This document shows positions 1 to 8,438 of a DNA stretch of 37,422 nucleotides, piece by piece. A model generated the notes under the pieces. That model did no database searches. It was not told the origin of the DNA and worked only from the letters and a program-made list of their open reading frames with translations. Numbering within the stretch: the first letter of the stretch is position 1; every line of letters begins with the position of its first letter. A program made the position numbers and the translations under genes. Origin of the DNA: an uncultured Fretibacterium sp. (lineage in GTDB: Bacteria > Synergistota > Synergistia > Synergistales > Aminobacteriaceae); contig CALGHA010000126.1 in assembly GCA_937915835.1 (NCBI GenBank), positions 1 through 37,422 of the forward strand. Direction: 5' to 3'.

Positions 1-17
1 GTGTGCTCTTCCGATCT
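1..17. other. Sequencing-adapter remnant at contig end
   Basis: The first 17 bases are identical to the 3' end of the Illumina TruSeq read-2 adapter, which ends in GCTCTTCCGATCT. They are a library artefact, not genome. Genuine sequence probably begins at base 18, so the window starts at a real contig end. Confidence 0.93.
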
Positions 18-19
18 GA

Positions 20-547
20 CTAGTCCCATTTGTCAGTTTTGTATATTAATTGAATAAACTTGCTGTTTAATGATGAGCCGGGAAGTTTCTTTGACATTTC
101 TGGGTTATAAGTCAGCGTTATCGTCGTGTACCTGTCAGGAGTCCAGACGTTTTGAAGCATAATTTTTCCCTTTGAGCGAGTATTAGCCGTCGGCCTCTCA
201 TTCCCTGAACCGTAAGCCGAGTTAAAGCCCTTCTGTAATGCCTCGTAAAATTTTCTGTCAAACTCCTTATCTCCCATGCTCTGAAGATATACAGCTTTAG
301 TCTTTAGCACTTTATTCTTGTAGAACGTAAATATAAACATTGCCGGATAACCTTCAAAATATCCTTCCATTGTGAGGCTTTCTTTACGCGGAATTGTCGT
401 TTTCGCTCCGCTGTTCTCCATTCGTTTCTGAGTTCGCGCGAAAGTATGACCAAACGGAAGCGACATGAAAGCGTCTGAGCTGTTCGAGGCCGCAAAAACT
501 TTCTCGGCTGATAGAAGTATTAGCAATAGGCATAAAATTTTTCTCAT
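20..547 (-). CDS. Exported protein of unknown function
   Basis: Encodes about 175 residues. I start it at the internal ATG at 547, which has a GGGAG ribosome site 7 bases upstream and opens directly with a Sec signal peptide (MRKILCLLLILLSAEKVFA, cleaved near residue 19). A longer reading from 589 would bury the signal peptide. The mature part is small, rich in aromatic and basic residues, and matches no family I recognise. The stop of the upstream gene lies one base before this start, so the two genes are translationally coupled. The TAG stop lies only three bases inside the adapter remnant, so the true C-terminus should be treated with some care. Confidence 0.7.
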   Translation of the reverse strand: MRKILCLLLILLSAEKVFAASNSSDAFMSLPFGHTFARTQKRMENSGAKTTIPRKESLTMEGYFEGYPAMFIFTFYKNKVLKTKAVYLQSMGDKEFDRKFYEALQKGFNSAYGSGNERPTANTRSKGKIMLQNVWTPDRYTTITLTYNPEMSKKLPGSSLNSKFIQLIYKTDKWD

Positions 548-548
548 A

Positions 549-899
549 TCAGAACTCCCATTCAAGATATTTCGCGCTTTGTGCCTCATGTCCGCTTCCT
601 TCAGAGAAAAACGCCCGATAAGTCCTCGACGAATGCCGCTTAATCTTCCCCGTCAATAATTCAGCTTTAGCTATAACCTTATAATTCTTGTCCAGAAATA
701 ACATTGTGCCGCCGAAGTTGACGTTATATTTCGTGCTGTTGTGTATCGTAACGTTAAGGCTCTTGAAGCTGTAAGTAATGCTCCCGTATGATAACCCGTT
801 TTTGCCGCGAATTGCTCCGTTCTTGATGACAGCCTCAGAAATTCCGGCCAATAACAATATGCTCAGGATTAAGCCAAGAAAATAAAATTTACGTCTCAA
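549..899 (-). CDS. Small exported protein, possible FxLYD-like domain
   Basis: 116 residues from a TTG start at 899 with GGGAGAG just upstream. An N-terminal hydrophobic segment (residues 5-23, ending in ISEA) acts as signal peptide or anchor. The rest is a small beta-rich domain (SLNVTIHNST, a tyrosine, then FGGTMLFLDKNYKVI and a loop with ALL) that resembles the FxLYD fold: a strand with a conserved Asn, then a strand carrying a 'FxDxxxxvi' turn. That assignment is by eye and weak. It is the first gene of a two-gene minus-strand operon, read from an extended -10 at 936-944. Confidence 0.65.
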   Translation of the reverse strand: MRRKFYFLGLILSILLLAGISEAVIKNGAIRGKNGLSYGSITYSFKSLNVTIHNSTKYNVNFGGTMLFLDKNYKVIAKAELLTGKIKRHSSRTYRAFFSEGSGHEAQSAKYLEWEF

Positions 900-935
900 A
901 ATTTCAACTCTCCCTGTGAAAATATTAATATGAAA

Positions 936-944
936 ATTATATCA
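936..944 (-). promoter_or_regulatory. Extended -10 promoter for the minus-strand pair
   Basis: On the minus strand the bases read TGATATAAT, an exact TGn extended -10. The start site would fall near 929, giving a leader of about 30 bases before the TTG at 899. No good -35 is seen. Confidence 0.6.
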
Positions 945-961
945 GCAAGGAGTTTTGTATT

Positions 962-1444
962 TTGCCTGAACAATCACGTCCTCCGTTTTTTCCGATGATG
1001 ATAGACTTGCGTGCCCGAAAAGTTTTAATCATCGGCGGAGGTCATATTGCCTCAAGACGAGCGAGAACGTTAACAACCTGCGGCGCTGAGATTGTCGCGA
1101 TAAGTCCGGAGTTCTGCGAAAATTTCCCGAACGAGGCAGTAAGAATTTCCCGTGAGTTTCAGCCTGAAGACATCGACGAAAAATTTACGCTCATCATCGC
1201 CGCCACGAATAAACGCGAGATTAACAAGCTCATTCATGACTTAGCCAGAGCAAAAAATATTCCCGTGAACGTCGCTGACTGTCAAGACGAATGCGACTTC
1301 TTTTTCCCGTCGTTAATAAATTTCGAGAGTGTCAGCGTGTCCGTAAACTCCGCAGGAAAATCCAGCACACTGACGCATAACCTCTCTGAAAAATTACGCG
1401 AGGTCTGGCCTGAATGGGTAAAACTTGAACGGGAAAAAATTTAG
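962..1444 (+). CDS. Precorrin-2 dehydrogenase (CysG N-terminal/Met8/SirC type)
   Basis: 160 residues from a TTG start with AAGGAG eight bases upstream. An NAD-binding Rossmann fold opens the protein (VLIIGGGHIASRRARTL, residues about 20-36), followed by the family's 'NVADCQDECDFFFPS' segment (about 101-115) and the 'SVSVNSAGKS' region. The enzyme oxidises precorrin-2 to sirohydrochlorin on the siroheme or cobalamin branch; some members also chelate the metal. It lacks the C-terminal uroporphyrinogen methyltransferase domain of full CysG and is shorter than typical Met8/SirC (about 200 residues), so the C-terminal helical part is reduced. No other tetrapyrrole gene lies next to it here. Confidence 0.85.
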   Translation: MPEQSRPPFFPMMIDLRARKVLIIGGGHIASRRARTLTTCGAEIVAISPEFCENFPNEAVRISREFQPEDIDEKFTLIIAATNKREINKLIHDLARAKNIPVNVADCQDECDFFFPSLINFESVSVSVNSAGKSSTLTHNLSEKLREVWPEWVKLEREKI

Positions 1445-1501
1445 TAATATTCTCGCACTCAAAACTCACTAAATACGCTGAATGCCTGATTTTTACTGTG
1501 T

Positions 1502-1507
1502 TATAAT
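1502..1507 (+). promoter_or_regulatory. Candidate -10 element (TATAAT)
   Basis: A perfect TATAAT preceded by GTGT lies 58 bases after the precorrin-2 dehydrogenase stop. It is one of two -10 candidates in the 250-base gap before the LysM/M23 gene. No convincing -35 is seen. Confidence 0.4.
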
Positions 1508-1564
1508 AGCCGCATTCAGAAACGTGTAAAATTAAAAGTTTGAGTAAGTAGTTTTTATTAGTGT

Positions 1565-1584
1565 TAAGTATGCTATAATACTTA
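1565..1584 (+). promoter_or_regulatory. Extended -10 promoter inside a palindrome
   Basis: TGCTATAAT (1571-1579) is an exact extended -10. It is embedded in a 7-bp perfect inverted repeat, TAAGTAT (1565-1571) and ATACTTA (1578-1584), so a dimeric regulator could sit directly on the -10. A second 7-bp inverted repeat flanks it (TTTGAGT near 1539-1545, ACTCAAA near 1593-1600). Transcription would give a leader of about 110 bases for the LysM/M23 gene. Confidence 0.5.
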
Positions 1585-1696
1585 GTGTCCAAACTCAAAG
1601 ATTTTACAATTTAGATTTAGAAGGTAGCAAAAATTTAACATGTCGTAGATTATCATATCCATTTATAATTGCGCGGCAGGTCGGGAGGAATCGTTT

Positions 1697-3310
1697 TTGA
1701 GATTTAATCGTGAACCATTACGGGACTTTGTGCCTTCAAAAGGGAAAAAAACAAAACCTCGTAACAAGAAACATGCAGGATTTTCATTAGGCTTCTGCTG
1801 GGCATTCGGTGTCGTTGTCTGTGTAACATTCGGACTGGCTTCATTCTTAATGTACTCAGCGGGACATTTCAGCAGTTTTTCTTCAGGCGGAGGAGTTCAT
1901 CCAGCTTGGGGAGGAAGCGAAGGCGAGGAAAATTTCACGTCAACAGCAGGTTTAATTCACGTCGAAGTTACTGAACTGGAAGATGCCAAGCCAAAAGACG
2001 AAAATATTTATGCTCAAGTCAGAAAAAATCCAATTGAGGAGTTCGGACCGCTCCCAAAATATTTGTCGGACTATGAGAATATAATATTGAGTGTTACGGA
2101 AAACGGAAAAGATATTCCCCAAAACGAGGACGAAGAAGATGAATATATTGAACTCGCCCAAGTTCCGCAGATTGAAATTGAAGACAGTTCTGACAAAATA
2201 GAACTCGTTGAACAAGGCCCAGCCTGGACTGAACACATTGTAAAAGAAGGCGAAACCCTATCAGATATAGCGGAAGAACACGGAAATATCACAGTTCAGG
2301 ACATTTTAAAGGCTAACGGTCTCAAAGATGCAAACAGAATATCAGCCAATCAGTTATTATTCATCCCTAATGATCCCAGCAAAATCGAAGACACTTTAGA
2401 TGAAGTCAGAACACGTCAAATGAGGGTTGCCTCAGCAAAGGAAGTAATCGAGCCCATCAAGACAAAATCTTACGTTGTAGCTCAGGGCGATTCTCTTTGG
2501 TCAATTGCTAACTCACAAGGCGTTGAACTTGACACTATAATTGGAAGCAACAAGTTCAAGACTTCAGCAAGATTAAGGCCAGGCGCGATATTAAGAATTC
2601 CAAATCAGGACGGAATTTTTTACATCATGAAGAAAGATGAGAAAATCGAAGACGTAAGCAAACGTTACGGCGTAAAGATGAGCAAAATTCGTGCGGTCAA
2701 TGTCAATCTCAATGTAGCCAAGCTGAAGACAGGAGACGAAGTATTTTTACCCGGTGCCAGACCTGACGGATTAGTTGAGCAAAAAGAAGCTCCGAAAGTT
2801 GCCGAAGTCAAGAAGTCAACGCCCTCTCCAGCTCCGAAGACCGTCAAACAGCCGGTTAAACAAGCTGCAAAGTCTGAGCCTAAGAATATTAAGCCTCAGC
2901 GTGGAGAAGTTGCCGTAAGAGCTTCAGGGTTCAGGTGGCCGCTCATGGGAAGGATTAACAGCCCATTCGGTTGGAGACAGCACCCGATTACTAAGCGCAA
3001 AGATTTCCACACAGGAATTGACATCAAGGGCAATCGCGGCGATCCAATCAAAGCGGCTGGAACTGGAAAAGTTGTATATTCCGGCTGGATGGGAGGTTAC
3101 GGAAAAGTTATCGTAATCGAGCACTCAAACGGCCAATCAACTTTATACGCTCATTGCCAGACGTTAATAGCAGGAAAAGGCTCTAACATTTCATCAGGCT
3201 CATTAATCGCAAAAGTCGGAACAACAGGACGCTCAACAGGCCCGCACTTACACTTTGAAGTCAGAAACGGAAGCAGTCCGGTAAATCCGATTAAGTATTT
3301 GAGCAGATAA
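1697..3310 (+). CDS. Membrane-anchored LysM/M23 (LytM) endopeptidase
   Basis: 537 residues from a TTG start with GGGAGGAA upstream. Layout: a basic cytoplasmic tail, one transmembrane helix (about 28-52), an acidic linker, then three LysM peptidoglycan-binding domains (about 179-226, 256-303 and 307-352), a Lys/Pro-rich linker, and a C-terminal M23 zinc peptidase (about 411-537). All zinc and catalytic residues are present: HTGID (His438, Asp442), LYAH (His486) and HLHFE (His517, His519). It should cleave peptide cross-links in the murein from the periplasmic side, or activate amidases if it acts as an NlpD/EnvC-like partner; the intact site favours true catalysis. It has its own promoter region upstream; pyrG follows after 34 bases. 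Confidence 0.9.
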   Translation: MRFNREPLRDFVPSKGKKTKPRNKKHAGFSLGFCWAFGVVVCVTFGLASFLMYSAGHFSSFSSGGGVHPAWGGSEGEENFTSTAGLIHVEVTELEDAKPKDENIYAQVRKNPIEEFGPLPKYLSDYENIILSVTENGKDIPQNEDEEDEYIELAQVPQIEIEDSSDKIELVEQGPAWTEHIVKEGETLSDIAEEHGNITVQDILKANGLKDANRISANQLLFIPNDPSKIEDTLDEVRTRQMRVASAKEVIEPIKTKSYVVAQGDSLWSIANSQGVELDTIIGSNKFKTSARLRPGAILRIPNQDGIFYIMKKDEKIEDVSKRYGVKMSKIRAVNVNLNVAKLKTGDEVFLPGARPDGLVEQKEAPKVAEVKKSTPSPAPKTVKQPVKQAAKSEPKNIKPQRGEVAVRASGFRWPLMGRINSPFGWRQHPITKRKDFHTGIDIKGNRGDPIKAAGTGKVVYSGWMGGYGKVIVIEHSNGQSTLYAHCQTLIAGKGSNISSGSLIAKVGTTGRSTGPHLHFEVRNGSSPVNPIKYLSR

Positions 3311-3344
3311 TAATTAAAGGAGTAAAAATTTCATCATAAACAAC

Positions 3345-4961
3345 ATGTCAAAATTTGTATTTGTAACAGGCGGAGTAGTTTCATCATTAGGCAAGGGAAT
3401 AACAGCCGGTTCAATCGGTACGCTCTTGAAAAAACGAGGCCTTAAAGTCTCAATCTTGAAGATAGATCCTTACTTGAACGTCGACGCAGGGACAATGAAC
3501 CCGTTTCAGCACGGAGAAGTTTTTGTTACTGACGACGGAGCCGAGACGGATTTAGACTTGGGACATTATGAGCGTTTTATTGATGTCTCGTTGAGCGAGA
3601 AAAACTCAATCACGACCGGCAAAATTTACTCAAGCGTCATCAAGAAGGAACGACGCGGCGATTATCTTGGCGGAACTGTGCAAGTAATTCCTCACATTAC
3701 GAATGACATTCAGGAGAGAATTATCCGTGCTGGTGAGGGGCTTGACGTCCTTATCGTCGAGATTGGCGGAACCGTCGGAGATATTGAGGGTCAGCCGTTT
3801 CTTGAAGCAATAAGACAGATGGCCGTGCGCGTTGGACGTGAAAATGTTGTTTACTGCCATGTTACGTTAATTCCCTATCTTGAAGCCGCAAAGGAACTCA
3901 AGACTAAGCCAACTCAACACAGCGTACAGGAATTACGAAGAATAGGAATACTCCCGAATATTCTCGTCTGCAGGACAAGCCGCGCGATGGATCAGGGCAT
4001 GAAGAACAAAATTGCTCTGTTCTGTGATGTTCCGCCTGAAGCTGTTATTGAAGTCCGTGATGAGCCGACAATTTACAATGTCCCCGTAGCTTTGCATAAA
4101 CAGGGCCTTGATGATTTGATATTAAGGAATTTGGGGATTAAACCTGAGAATGAGCCGGATTTATCTGACTGGTTAAGAGTTGTTGATAGATACATGAACT
4201 CGCCCGAAGAAGTCAAAATTGCTTTGGTCGGAAAATATGTTCAGCATAAGGATGCGTATTTAAGCGTCGTTGAGGCTCTTCATCACGGAGGAATTTCTCA
4301 GGGCGTGCGAGTGAACATAATCTCGGTCGAGGCTGAAGACTTAGAAAACGGCAAAGCTGACGAGATATTAAAGTTTGCTGACGGCGTATTAATTCCCGGA
4401 GGCTTCGGAGTTCGAGGCGTTGAAGGGATGATTGAGGCCGCAAAATTCGCCCGTGAAAATAACGTCCCATTGTTCGGAATTTGCTTAGGAATGCAGATGA
4501 TGGTCGTAGAATTTGCGCGTAACGTCTGTAAATTGCACGAAGCTCACAGCAAAGAGATGAACCCCGCGACAATTCACCCCGTAATTCATTTAATGGAAGA
4601 ACAGGAGAAATTACACGATTTAGGCGGAACAATGAGGCTCGGAGCTTATCCCTGCGAATTGGCCGAAGGTACGAAATCCGCAAAAGTTTATGGTGAACTG
4701 AAAATTTCCGAGAGACACAGGCACCGTTACGAGTTCAATAATGCTTATCGTGAGCGTCTCGAAAATTGCGGGCTAAAAATCGCCGGAGTCTGCAAAGAAC
4801 GTGATTTAGTCGAGATTGTCGAACTTCCTGAGCATATCTGGTACATCGGCGGCCAATTTCACGGAGAATACAAATCAAGACCGACAAAACCTCACCCGTT
4901 ATTCGACGGATTTATCAATGCGGCTGTGACTTACATGAGAAATCGAGCAAAGGAGGCTTAA
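3345..4961 (+). CDS. pyrG: CTP synthase
   Basis: 538 residues, the usual length. The N-terminal amidoligase domain opens with FVTGGVVSSLGKGITAG and carries the GDYLGGTVQVIPH segment; the C-terminal class I glutaminase domain has the nucleophile elbow LFGICLGMQ (Cys near 380) and the HPLFDGF end. It converts UTP, ATP and glutamine to CTP. The nearest good ribosome site (AAAGGAG) sits 22 bases upstream of the ATG, an unusually long gap; an in-frame stop in between rules out an upstream start. The next gene starts 3 bases after its stop, with AAAGGAGG inside the end of pyrG. Confidence 0.98.
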   Translation: MSKFVFVTGGVVSSLGKGITAGSIGTLLKKRGLKVSILKIDPYLNVDAGTMNPFQHGEVFVTDDGAETDLDLGHYERFIDVSLSEKNSITTGKIYSSVIKKERRGDYLGGTVQVIPHITNDIQERIIRAGEGLDVLIVEIGGTVGDIEGQPFLEAIRQMAVRVGRENVVYCHVTLIPYLEAAKELKTKPTQHSVQELRRIGILPNILVCRTSRAMDQGMKNKIALFCDVPPEAVIEVRDEPTIYNVPVALHKQGLDDLILRNLGIKPENEPDLSDWLRVVDRYMNSPEEVKIALVGKYVQHKDAYLSVVEALHHGGISQGVRVNIISVEAEDLENGKADEILKFADGVLIPGGFGVRGVEGMIEAAKFARENNVPLFGICLGMQMMVVEFARNVCKLHEAHSKEMNPATIHPVIHLMEEQEKLHDLGGTMRLGAYPCELAEGTKSAKVYGELKISERHRHRYEFNNAYRERLENCGLKIAGVCKERDLVEIVELPEHIWYIGGQFHGEYKSRPTKPHPLFDGFINAAVTYMRNRAKEA

Positions 4962-4964
4962 AAC

Positions 4965-6161
4965 TTGAAGGCTGTAAAATTTTTATTGATAGCAATTTTT
5001 GTGTTGACAGCTTCGTCCTGTCTTGCTTCGGAGGCTGTACCTGACCCGGATATTAATGCAGGTTCTTCGTCGCGCCAGATGATGGAACAAATCGAGAAAT
5101 TGATTTACGGCTATACTTCTCAGGGAGGATTAATCGACAGGCTTACAAAAGTTGAAGAGGATCTATTCGGACGAAGTTTGCCCGGAACAATCGCAGAACG
5201 TCATGCGGCAATCTTGAACTTTCTTGACGTTGGAACCGACGAACAGCCCTCAATGATGTTCAAGCTCGGTGTTGCTGAGTGGGTAGTCGACAAGAAAATT
5301 AGAGCCTCTGAAGCGGCCGAAAAACGTCTTGAGGATTTAGAAGTCAACTTAACAGGGGCTTCACGCCAGGGAAATCCCATAGTTATGCGTGTCGAAAGTT
5401 TATTAGCCACGTTATTGATGGACCCCGTAACAACTCAGACCGTCGTAATTCCAGCGAACACGACGATGAAATTTCGCTTTATGGACGAGTTAAGCCCGGC
5501 AAAATCTCAGGTCGGCGATTTTGTTCGTCTTGAGCTTACGAATGACTTAATCGTCAATCAATGTCTCGTTGCTCCGGCCGGTTCGTTATTAATTACGGAA
5601 GTCCGAGATGTTAAACGTCCTCGAATGTTCGGAATTCCCGGAGAAGTCAGATTAGCTTTCAGTGAGTTAAAGCCGCTCGGTCCTCAGAGGCCGCCTGTGA
5701 TTGTTGGTGAAGCCGCCCAAGCAGCGATCAGGAATGCCCGCAAAACTGGAGAACGCGGTGAAGGTGCAGTAATAGGAGCCGGAGCAGTGAGCCTCGCAGG
5801 AGCAGCATTATTAGGGCCTGTCGGACTTGTCAGCGGAGTGTTCATTCGCGGAAATTCGATTAAGATTGCGGCAGGTTCAGTTACATTCGTCCAGACTTCG
5901 GGAGATTTCGGCGTGTCGGCTTATCCAATCCCTGAGACTTTACAGGTCAGCACGAACAACATAACGAGTTCACAGCCTGACACGAGCAATAACACTTCGG
6001 AATATTCGCAATTATTACAGTCGAACTCAGATAGAGATATAATTATCAAACGCAACGTTTTCCAGAATGATTATGACACTCCGGCGAGTTCGCCAGCCGC
6101 TAACAATAACACAAACACAGGAGGAGACTTTGAATTACCGCCTGAACAGTCGATTAATTAG
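4965..6161 (+). CDS. Exported protein of unknown function, likely coupled to pyrG
   Basis: 398 residues from a TTG start with AAAGGAGG upstream. A signal peptide covers residues 1-22 (FLLIAIFVLTASSCLA); the Cys in TASSC could be a weak lipobox. Residues about 30-150 are helical. A beta-rich stretch at about 160-235 (starting VIPANTTMKFRFMDELS, with VGDFVRLEL and VAPAGSLL) resembles domains seen in other bacterial envelope proteins in which 'IPAGT..R..L...ls.a.vGD.V' repeats. A glycine/alanine-rich hydrophobic patch (about 265-295) and an Asn/Ser-rich low-complexity tail follow. I do not recognise a named family. Its last 32 bases overlap the next gene. Confidence 0.7.
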   Translation: MKAVKFLLIAIFVLTASSCLASEAVPDPDINAGSSSRQMMEQIEKLIYGYTSQGGLIDRLTKVEEDLFGRSLPGTIAERHAAILNFLDVGTDEQPSMMFKLGVAEWVVDKKIRASEAAEKRLEDLEVNLTGASRQGNPIVMRVESLLATLLMDPVTTQTVVIPANTTMKFRFMDELSPAKSQVGDFVRLELTNDLIVNQCLVAPAGSLLITEVRDVKRPRMFGIPGEVRLAFSELKPLGPQRPPVIVGEAAQAAIRNARKTGERGEGAVIGAGAVSLAGAALLGPVGLVSGVFIRGNSIKIAAGSVTFVQTSGDFGVSAYPIPETLQVSTNNITSSQPDTSNNTSEYSQLLQSNSDRDIIIKRNVFQNDYDTPASSPAANNNTNTGGDFELPPEQSIN

Positions 6162-7299
6162 ACTTAGAAATTTATTACCCGTTGTGATTTTAGCGGCGGG
6201 TATTTTTTTTGCGCACGTTTTTTATGCTCATGCCGCCGAAATCTCCCCGTTCGACGAGACAGTGAGAATACTTGAGCGCTGGACTTCGGCCCATTGGGGA
6301 CAAGACTGCTTCGTCTGGGTTGTTCATTACCCGGAAGAAATTGCGGACGCTTGGACAAATTCTGAGGCTCTGCGTTCTGGAATGAGCGATGCTGAGCGTG
6401 AAAGTTTCAGGAAAAATTTTGTTAAGGAGCTTGAACTCGATAAATCTGAGACGTTTTTAATCAGCGTTTACTCATTCGGAGGTCGTCCGGTTAATCTCTC
6501 GCCTGTGAAGGAAAATATTTCACTCTTAGCGTCAACCGGAGAACGAATCAAGCCCACACGTTATGACAGCGCGCTTGATTATCCTTCGAATGGAGTTGTT
6601 CAAGGCCTCGTGTTCTTCTCAAAACAGAGCAACAAAGATTATGTTATCGGCATTAAGGGAATGGGAAGCAGCGAACGAATTTTCTCATTTGCTCCTGTTG
6701 AAGTCCCGCCAGCTCCAGCAAAGACGGCCAAAAAAGAGGAGAAGAAGCCCGAAGTTGTCGTTGTAAATCTTCCTAAGAAACAGCCGGTGAAAAAAGTTAT
6801 TCCCAAGAAGGAAGAAGAGATTGTGCCGCCTCCGCCTCCTCAAATTCCGACGAGGCCGATTACCCCGTTGTTTCGTGAACGTTCAAGCGATATTGACGAT
6901 TTTGCACGTTCAATCCGTGAGGGAAATTCTCAGCCGAAAACTAACACTACAGCTTCAACACAGTCAACTCAAAGACAAAGCAATATCGAGAATGCCTATG
7001 TCAGCCGCGAAAGCGTTCTGCGAAAATTTTTATCACTCTGGGCCAGCAATTCACCTAATGAAATGTATGATATGTTATCAGAAAGTTCGAAAAAGTTAAT
7101 TTCTCGGCAGAATTTCGCAAAAGAAGTAAACAAGGCTTCGGATATTCGCGAGGGCTTAAAGGGGGATTACCGCATTGACTGGGTCGGTGAGGAACGCGCG
7201 AAAATCATAACGACGCGAAAAACTTTAATATTTAAATCCGTAGCAACAAGGACATTAGGGATTACTCGCGAAGGCTCTTCGTGGCGTATAGTTTGGTGA
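6130..7299 (+). CDS. Exported protein of unknown function with C-terminal NTF2-like domain
   Basis: 389 residues. I choose the TTG at 6130 because AGGAGGAG lies just upstream and a signal segment follows at once (LLPVVILAAGIFFAHVFYAHAAE). The longest reading from 6067 would put 21 unrelated residues before it. The mature protein has an N-terminal globular part (about 30-180), a Lys/Glu/Pro-rich spacer (about 185-250, including VPPPPPQIP), and a C-terminal domain (about 300-389) with the helix pattern 'VLRKFLSLWAS...MYDMLSESSKK' and closing beta strands, typical of NTF2/SnoaL-like folds. The function is unknown. It overlaps the previous gene by 32 bases, and both look like envelope proteins. 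Confidence 0.65.
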   Translation: MNYRLNSRLIRLRNLLPVVILAAGIFFAHVFYAHAAEISPFDETVRILERWTSAHWGQDCFVWVVHYPEEIADAWTNSEALRSGMSDAERESFRKNFVKELELDKSETFLISVYSFGGRPVNLSPVKENISLLASTGERIKPTRYDSALDYPSNGVVQGLVFFSKQSNKDYVIGIKGMGSSERIFSFAPVEVPPAPAKTAKKEEKKPEVVVVNLPKKQPVKKVIPKKEEEIVPPPPPQIPTRPITPLFRERSSDIDDFARSIREGNSQPKTNTTASTQSTQRQSNIENAYVSRESVLRKFLSLWASNSPNEMYDMLSESSKKLISRQNFAKEVNKASDIREGLKGDYRIDWVGEERAKIITTRKTLIFKSVATRTLGITREGSSWRIVW

Positions 7300-7314
7300 A
7301 AGGAGAATTTGTTC

Positions 7315-7881
7315 ATGTCAAAACGTTTTATCTCGCTGTTAATTATCTTGCTTGTCATAACCGCACCCGCTTTTGCCGCAATCACTGATGAAGAGTTCGT
7401 AAATCTCTGCAAGACAGGGACATTAAGCGAAGTCGTAAAAGCTCTCAAGGAAGGAGCCAACCCTAACGCTAAGAATAAAGAGACGTTCACAGCTTTAATT
7501 GAAGCAGCACGACGAGGCAGCTTAACCATAACGCAAACTCTTCTTGATGCCGGAGCCGATGTAAATCTTGCGTCTCAATATGGATTTACTCCCCTGATGG
7601 CTTCCGTTTGCAACACAAAAAATGCTAATCCCTTAGTCGTTGACTTACTCATTGATAACGGAGCCGACATAAACACAAAAGCCGCTCTAGATCAAACAGC
7701 TTTATTTATGGCATCAATTTACATTAAAGGACAACCGGAGATCATAAAAAGTTTAGTCAGGGCCGGAGCGAATATCAACATAACTAGCAACAGCGGCAAA
7801 ACAGCTCTTGATTACGCCCGCGAAAACGAAAAATTCACAGGTTCAGAAGCTCTAGCACGTTTAGAGAAACTCGCAAAATGA
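7315..7881 (+). CDS. Exported ankyrin-repeat protein
   Basis: 188 residues from the ATG at 7315, nine bases after AGGAG. A signal peptide (to PAFAA, about residue 22) precedes about four ankyrin repeats: GANPNAKNKETFTALIEAA, GADVNLASQYGFTPLMASV, GADINTKAALDQTALFMAS and GANINITSNSGKTALDYA. Ankyrin repeats bind proteins, and the export signal places this one in the periplasm or beyond. It overlaps lptC in an ATGA junction, so the two are translated together. Two related exported ankyrin genes lie at 13654 and 14449. Confidence 0.88.
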   Translation: MSKRFISLLIILLVITAPAFAAITDEEFVNLCKTGTLSEVVKALKEGANPNAKNKETFTALIEAARRGSLTITQTLLDAGADVNLASQYGFTPLMASVCNTKNANPLVVDLLIDNGADINTKAALDQTALFMASIYIKGQPEIIKSLVRAGANINITSNSGKTALDYARENEKFTGSEALARLEKLAK

Positions 7882-8438
7882 AAATCTCGCGCACAAAAAT
7901 TTTCATGGGCCTTCTCTTCATATTCCTAGTAATCATCGTTGAATATGCCCGCCGTGATATGAACTTGGATGTTGATTTGCTCCGTGAAAGTTTGATGAAA
8001 ATTCCCGGCCTCGTCATGGAAAATATCAGCATGTCCCGTGAAATCTCAGGTGATATGTGGCGAGTGAAAATCCCGTATCTTGAGCAGGAAGGAAATGCGG
8101 CTTACGTGAAATCCATTGACATTAAGCGTGAGATTAGCGGCGATGAAAATCATGAATGGACATTTTTCGGCCAATCCGGAATTTACTCACACGATGAGAA
8201 GACTGCAAGCATAAATAATTTGACGGGAAAACTTGAGATTGATAAAAGAACTTGGACGCTTGAGAGCAAAAAATTAAATTGGACGGAAAAATATAACACG
8301 TTCTATTTTAGTGATGGCGTAAAAATTTACGACGAAGAATTTTCACTTGACGCACCGAATGCAAGCATGGATAACAGCGGCGTGATATTATTACAGCAAG
8401 GAGGCGTAATCCGATGGGTAAGACCCTTAAAGCATTAA
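7878..8438 (+). CDS. lptC: LPS export protein LptC
   Basis: 186 residues, the normal length for LptC. One N-terminal transmembrane helix (about 9-24) is followed by a periplasmic beta-jellyroll with the family's rhythm of strands (GQSGIYSHDEKTASINN, KLNWTEKYNTFYFSDGVKIY). LptC links the inner-membrane LptBFG transporter to the LptA bridge. It is predicted from size, topology and position: its gene overlaps the lptD-like gene by 25 bases, and an ATGA junction joins it to the ankyrin gene before it. Confidence 0.8.
   Translation: MKISRTKIFMGLLFIFLVIIVEYARRDMNLDVDLLRESLMKIPGLVMENISMSREISGDMWRVKIPYLEQEGNAAYVKSIDIKREISGDENHEWTFFGQSGIYSHDEKTASINNLTGKLEIDKRTWTLESKKLNWTEKYNTFYFSDGVKIYDEEFSLDAPNASMDNSGVILLQQGGVIRWVRPLKH

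Noticed and set aside
3316..3344. Upstream start or leader peptide for pyrG at the distant AAAGGAG
   Set aside because: An in-frame stop lies between, and the only short ORF there would need an ATT start with three codons. Noted only as an unusual spacing.
4213..4683. 156-codon minus-strand ORF inside pyrG
   Set aside because: Arginine/leucine-rich shadow of a fully conserved gene, with no ribosome site.
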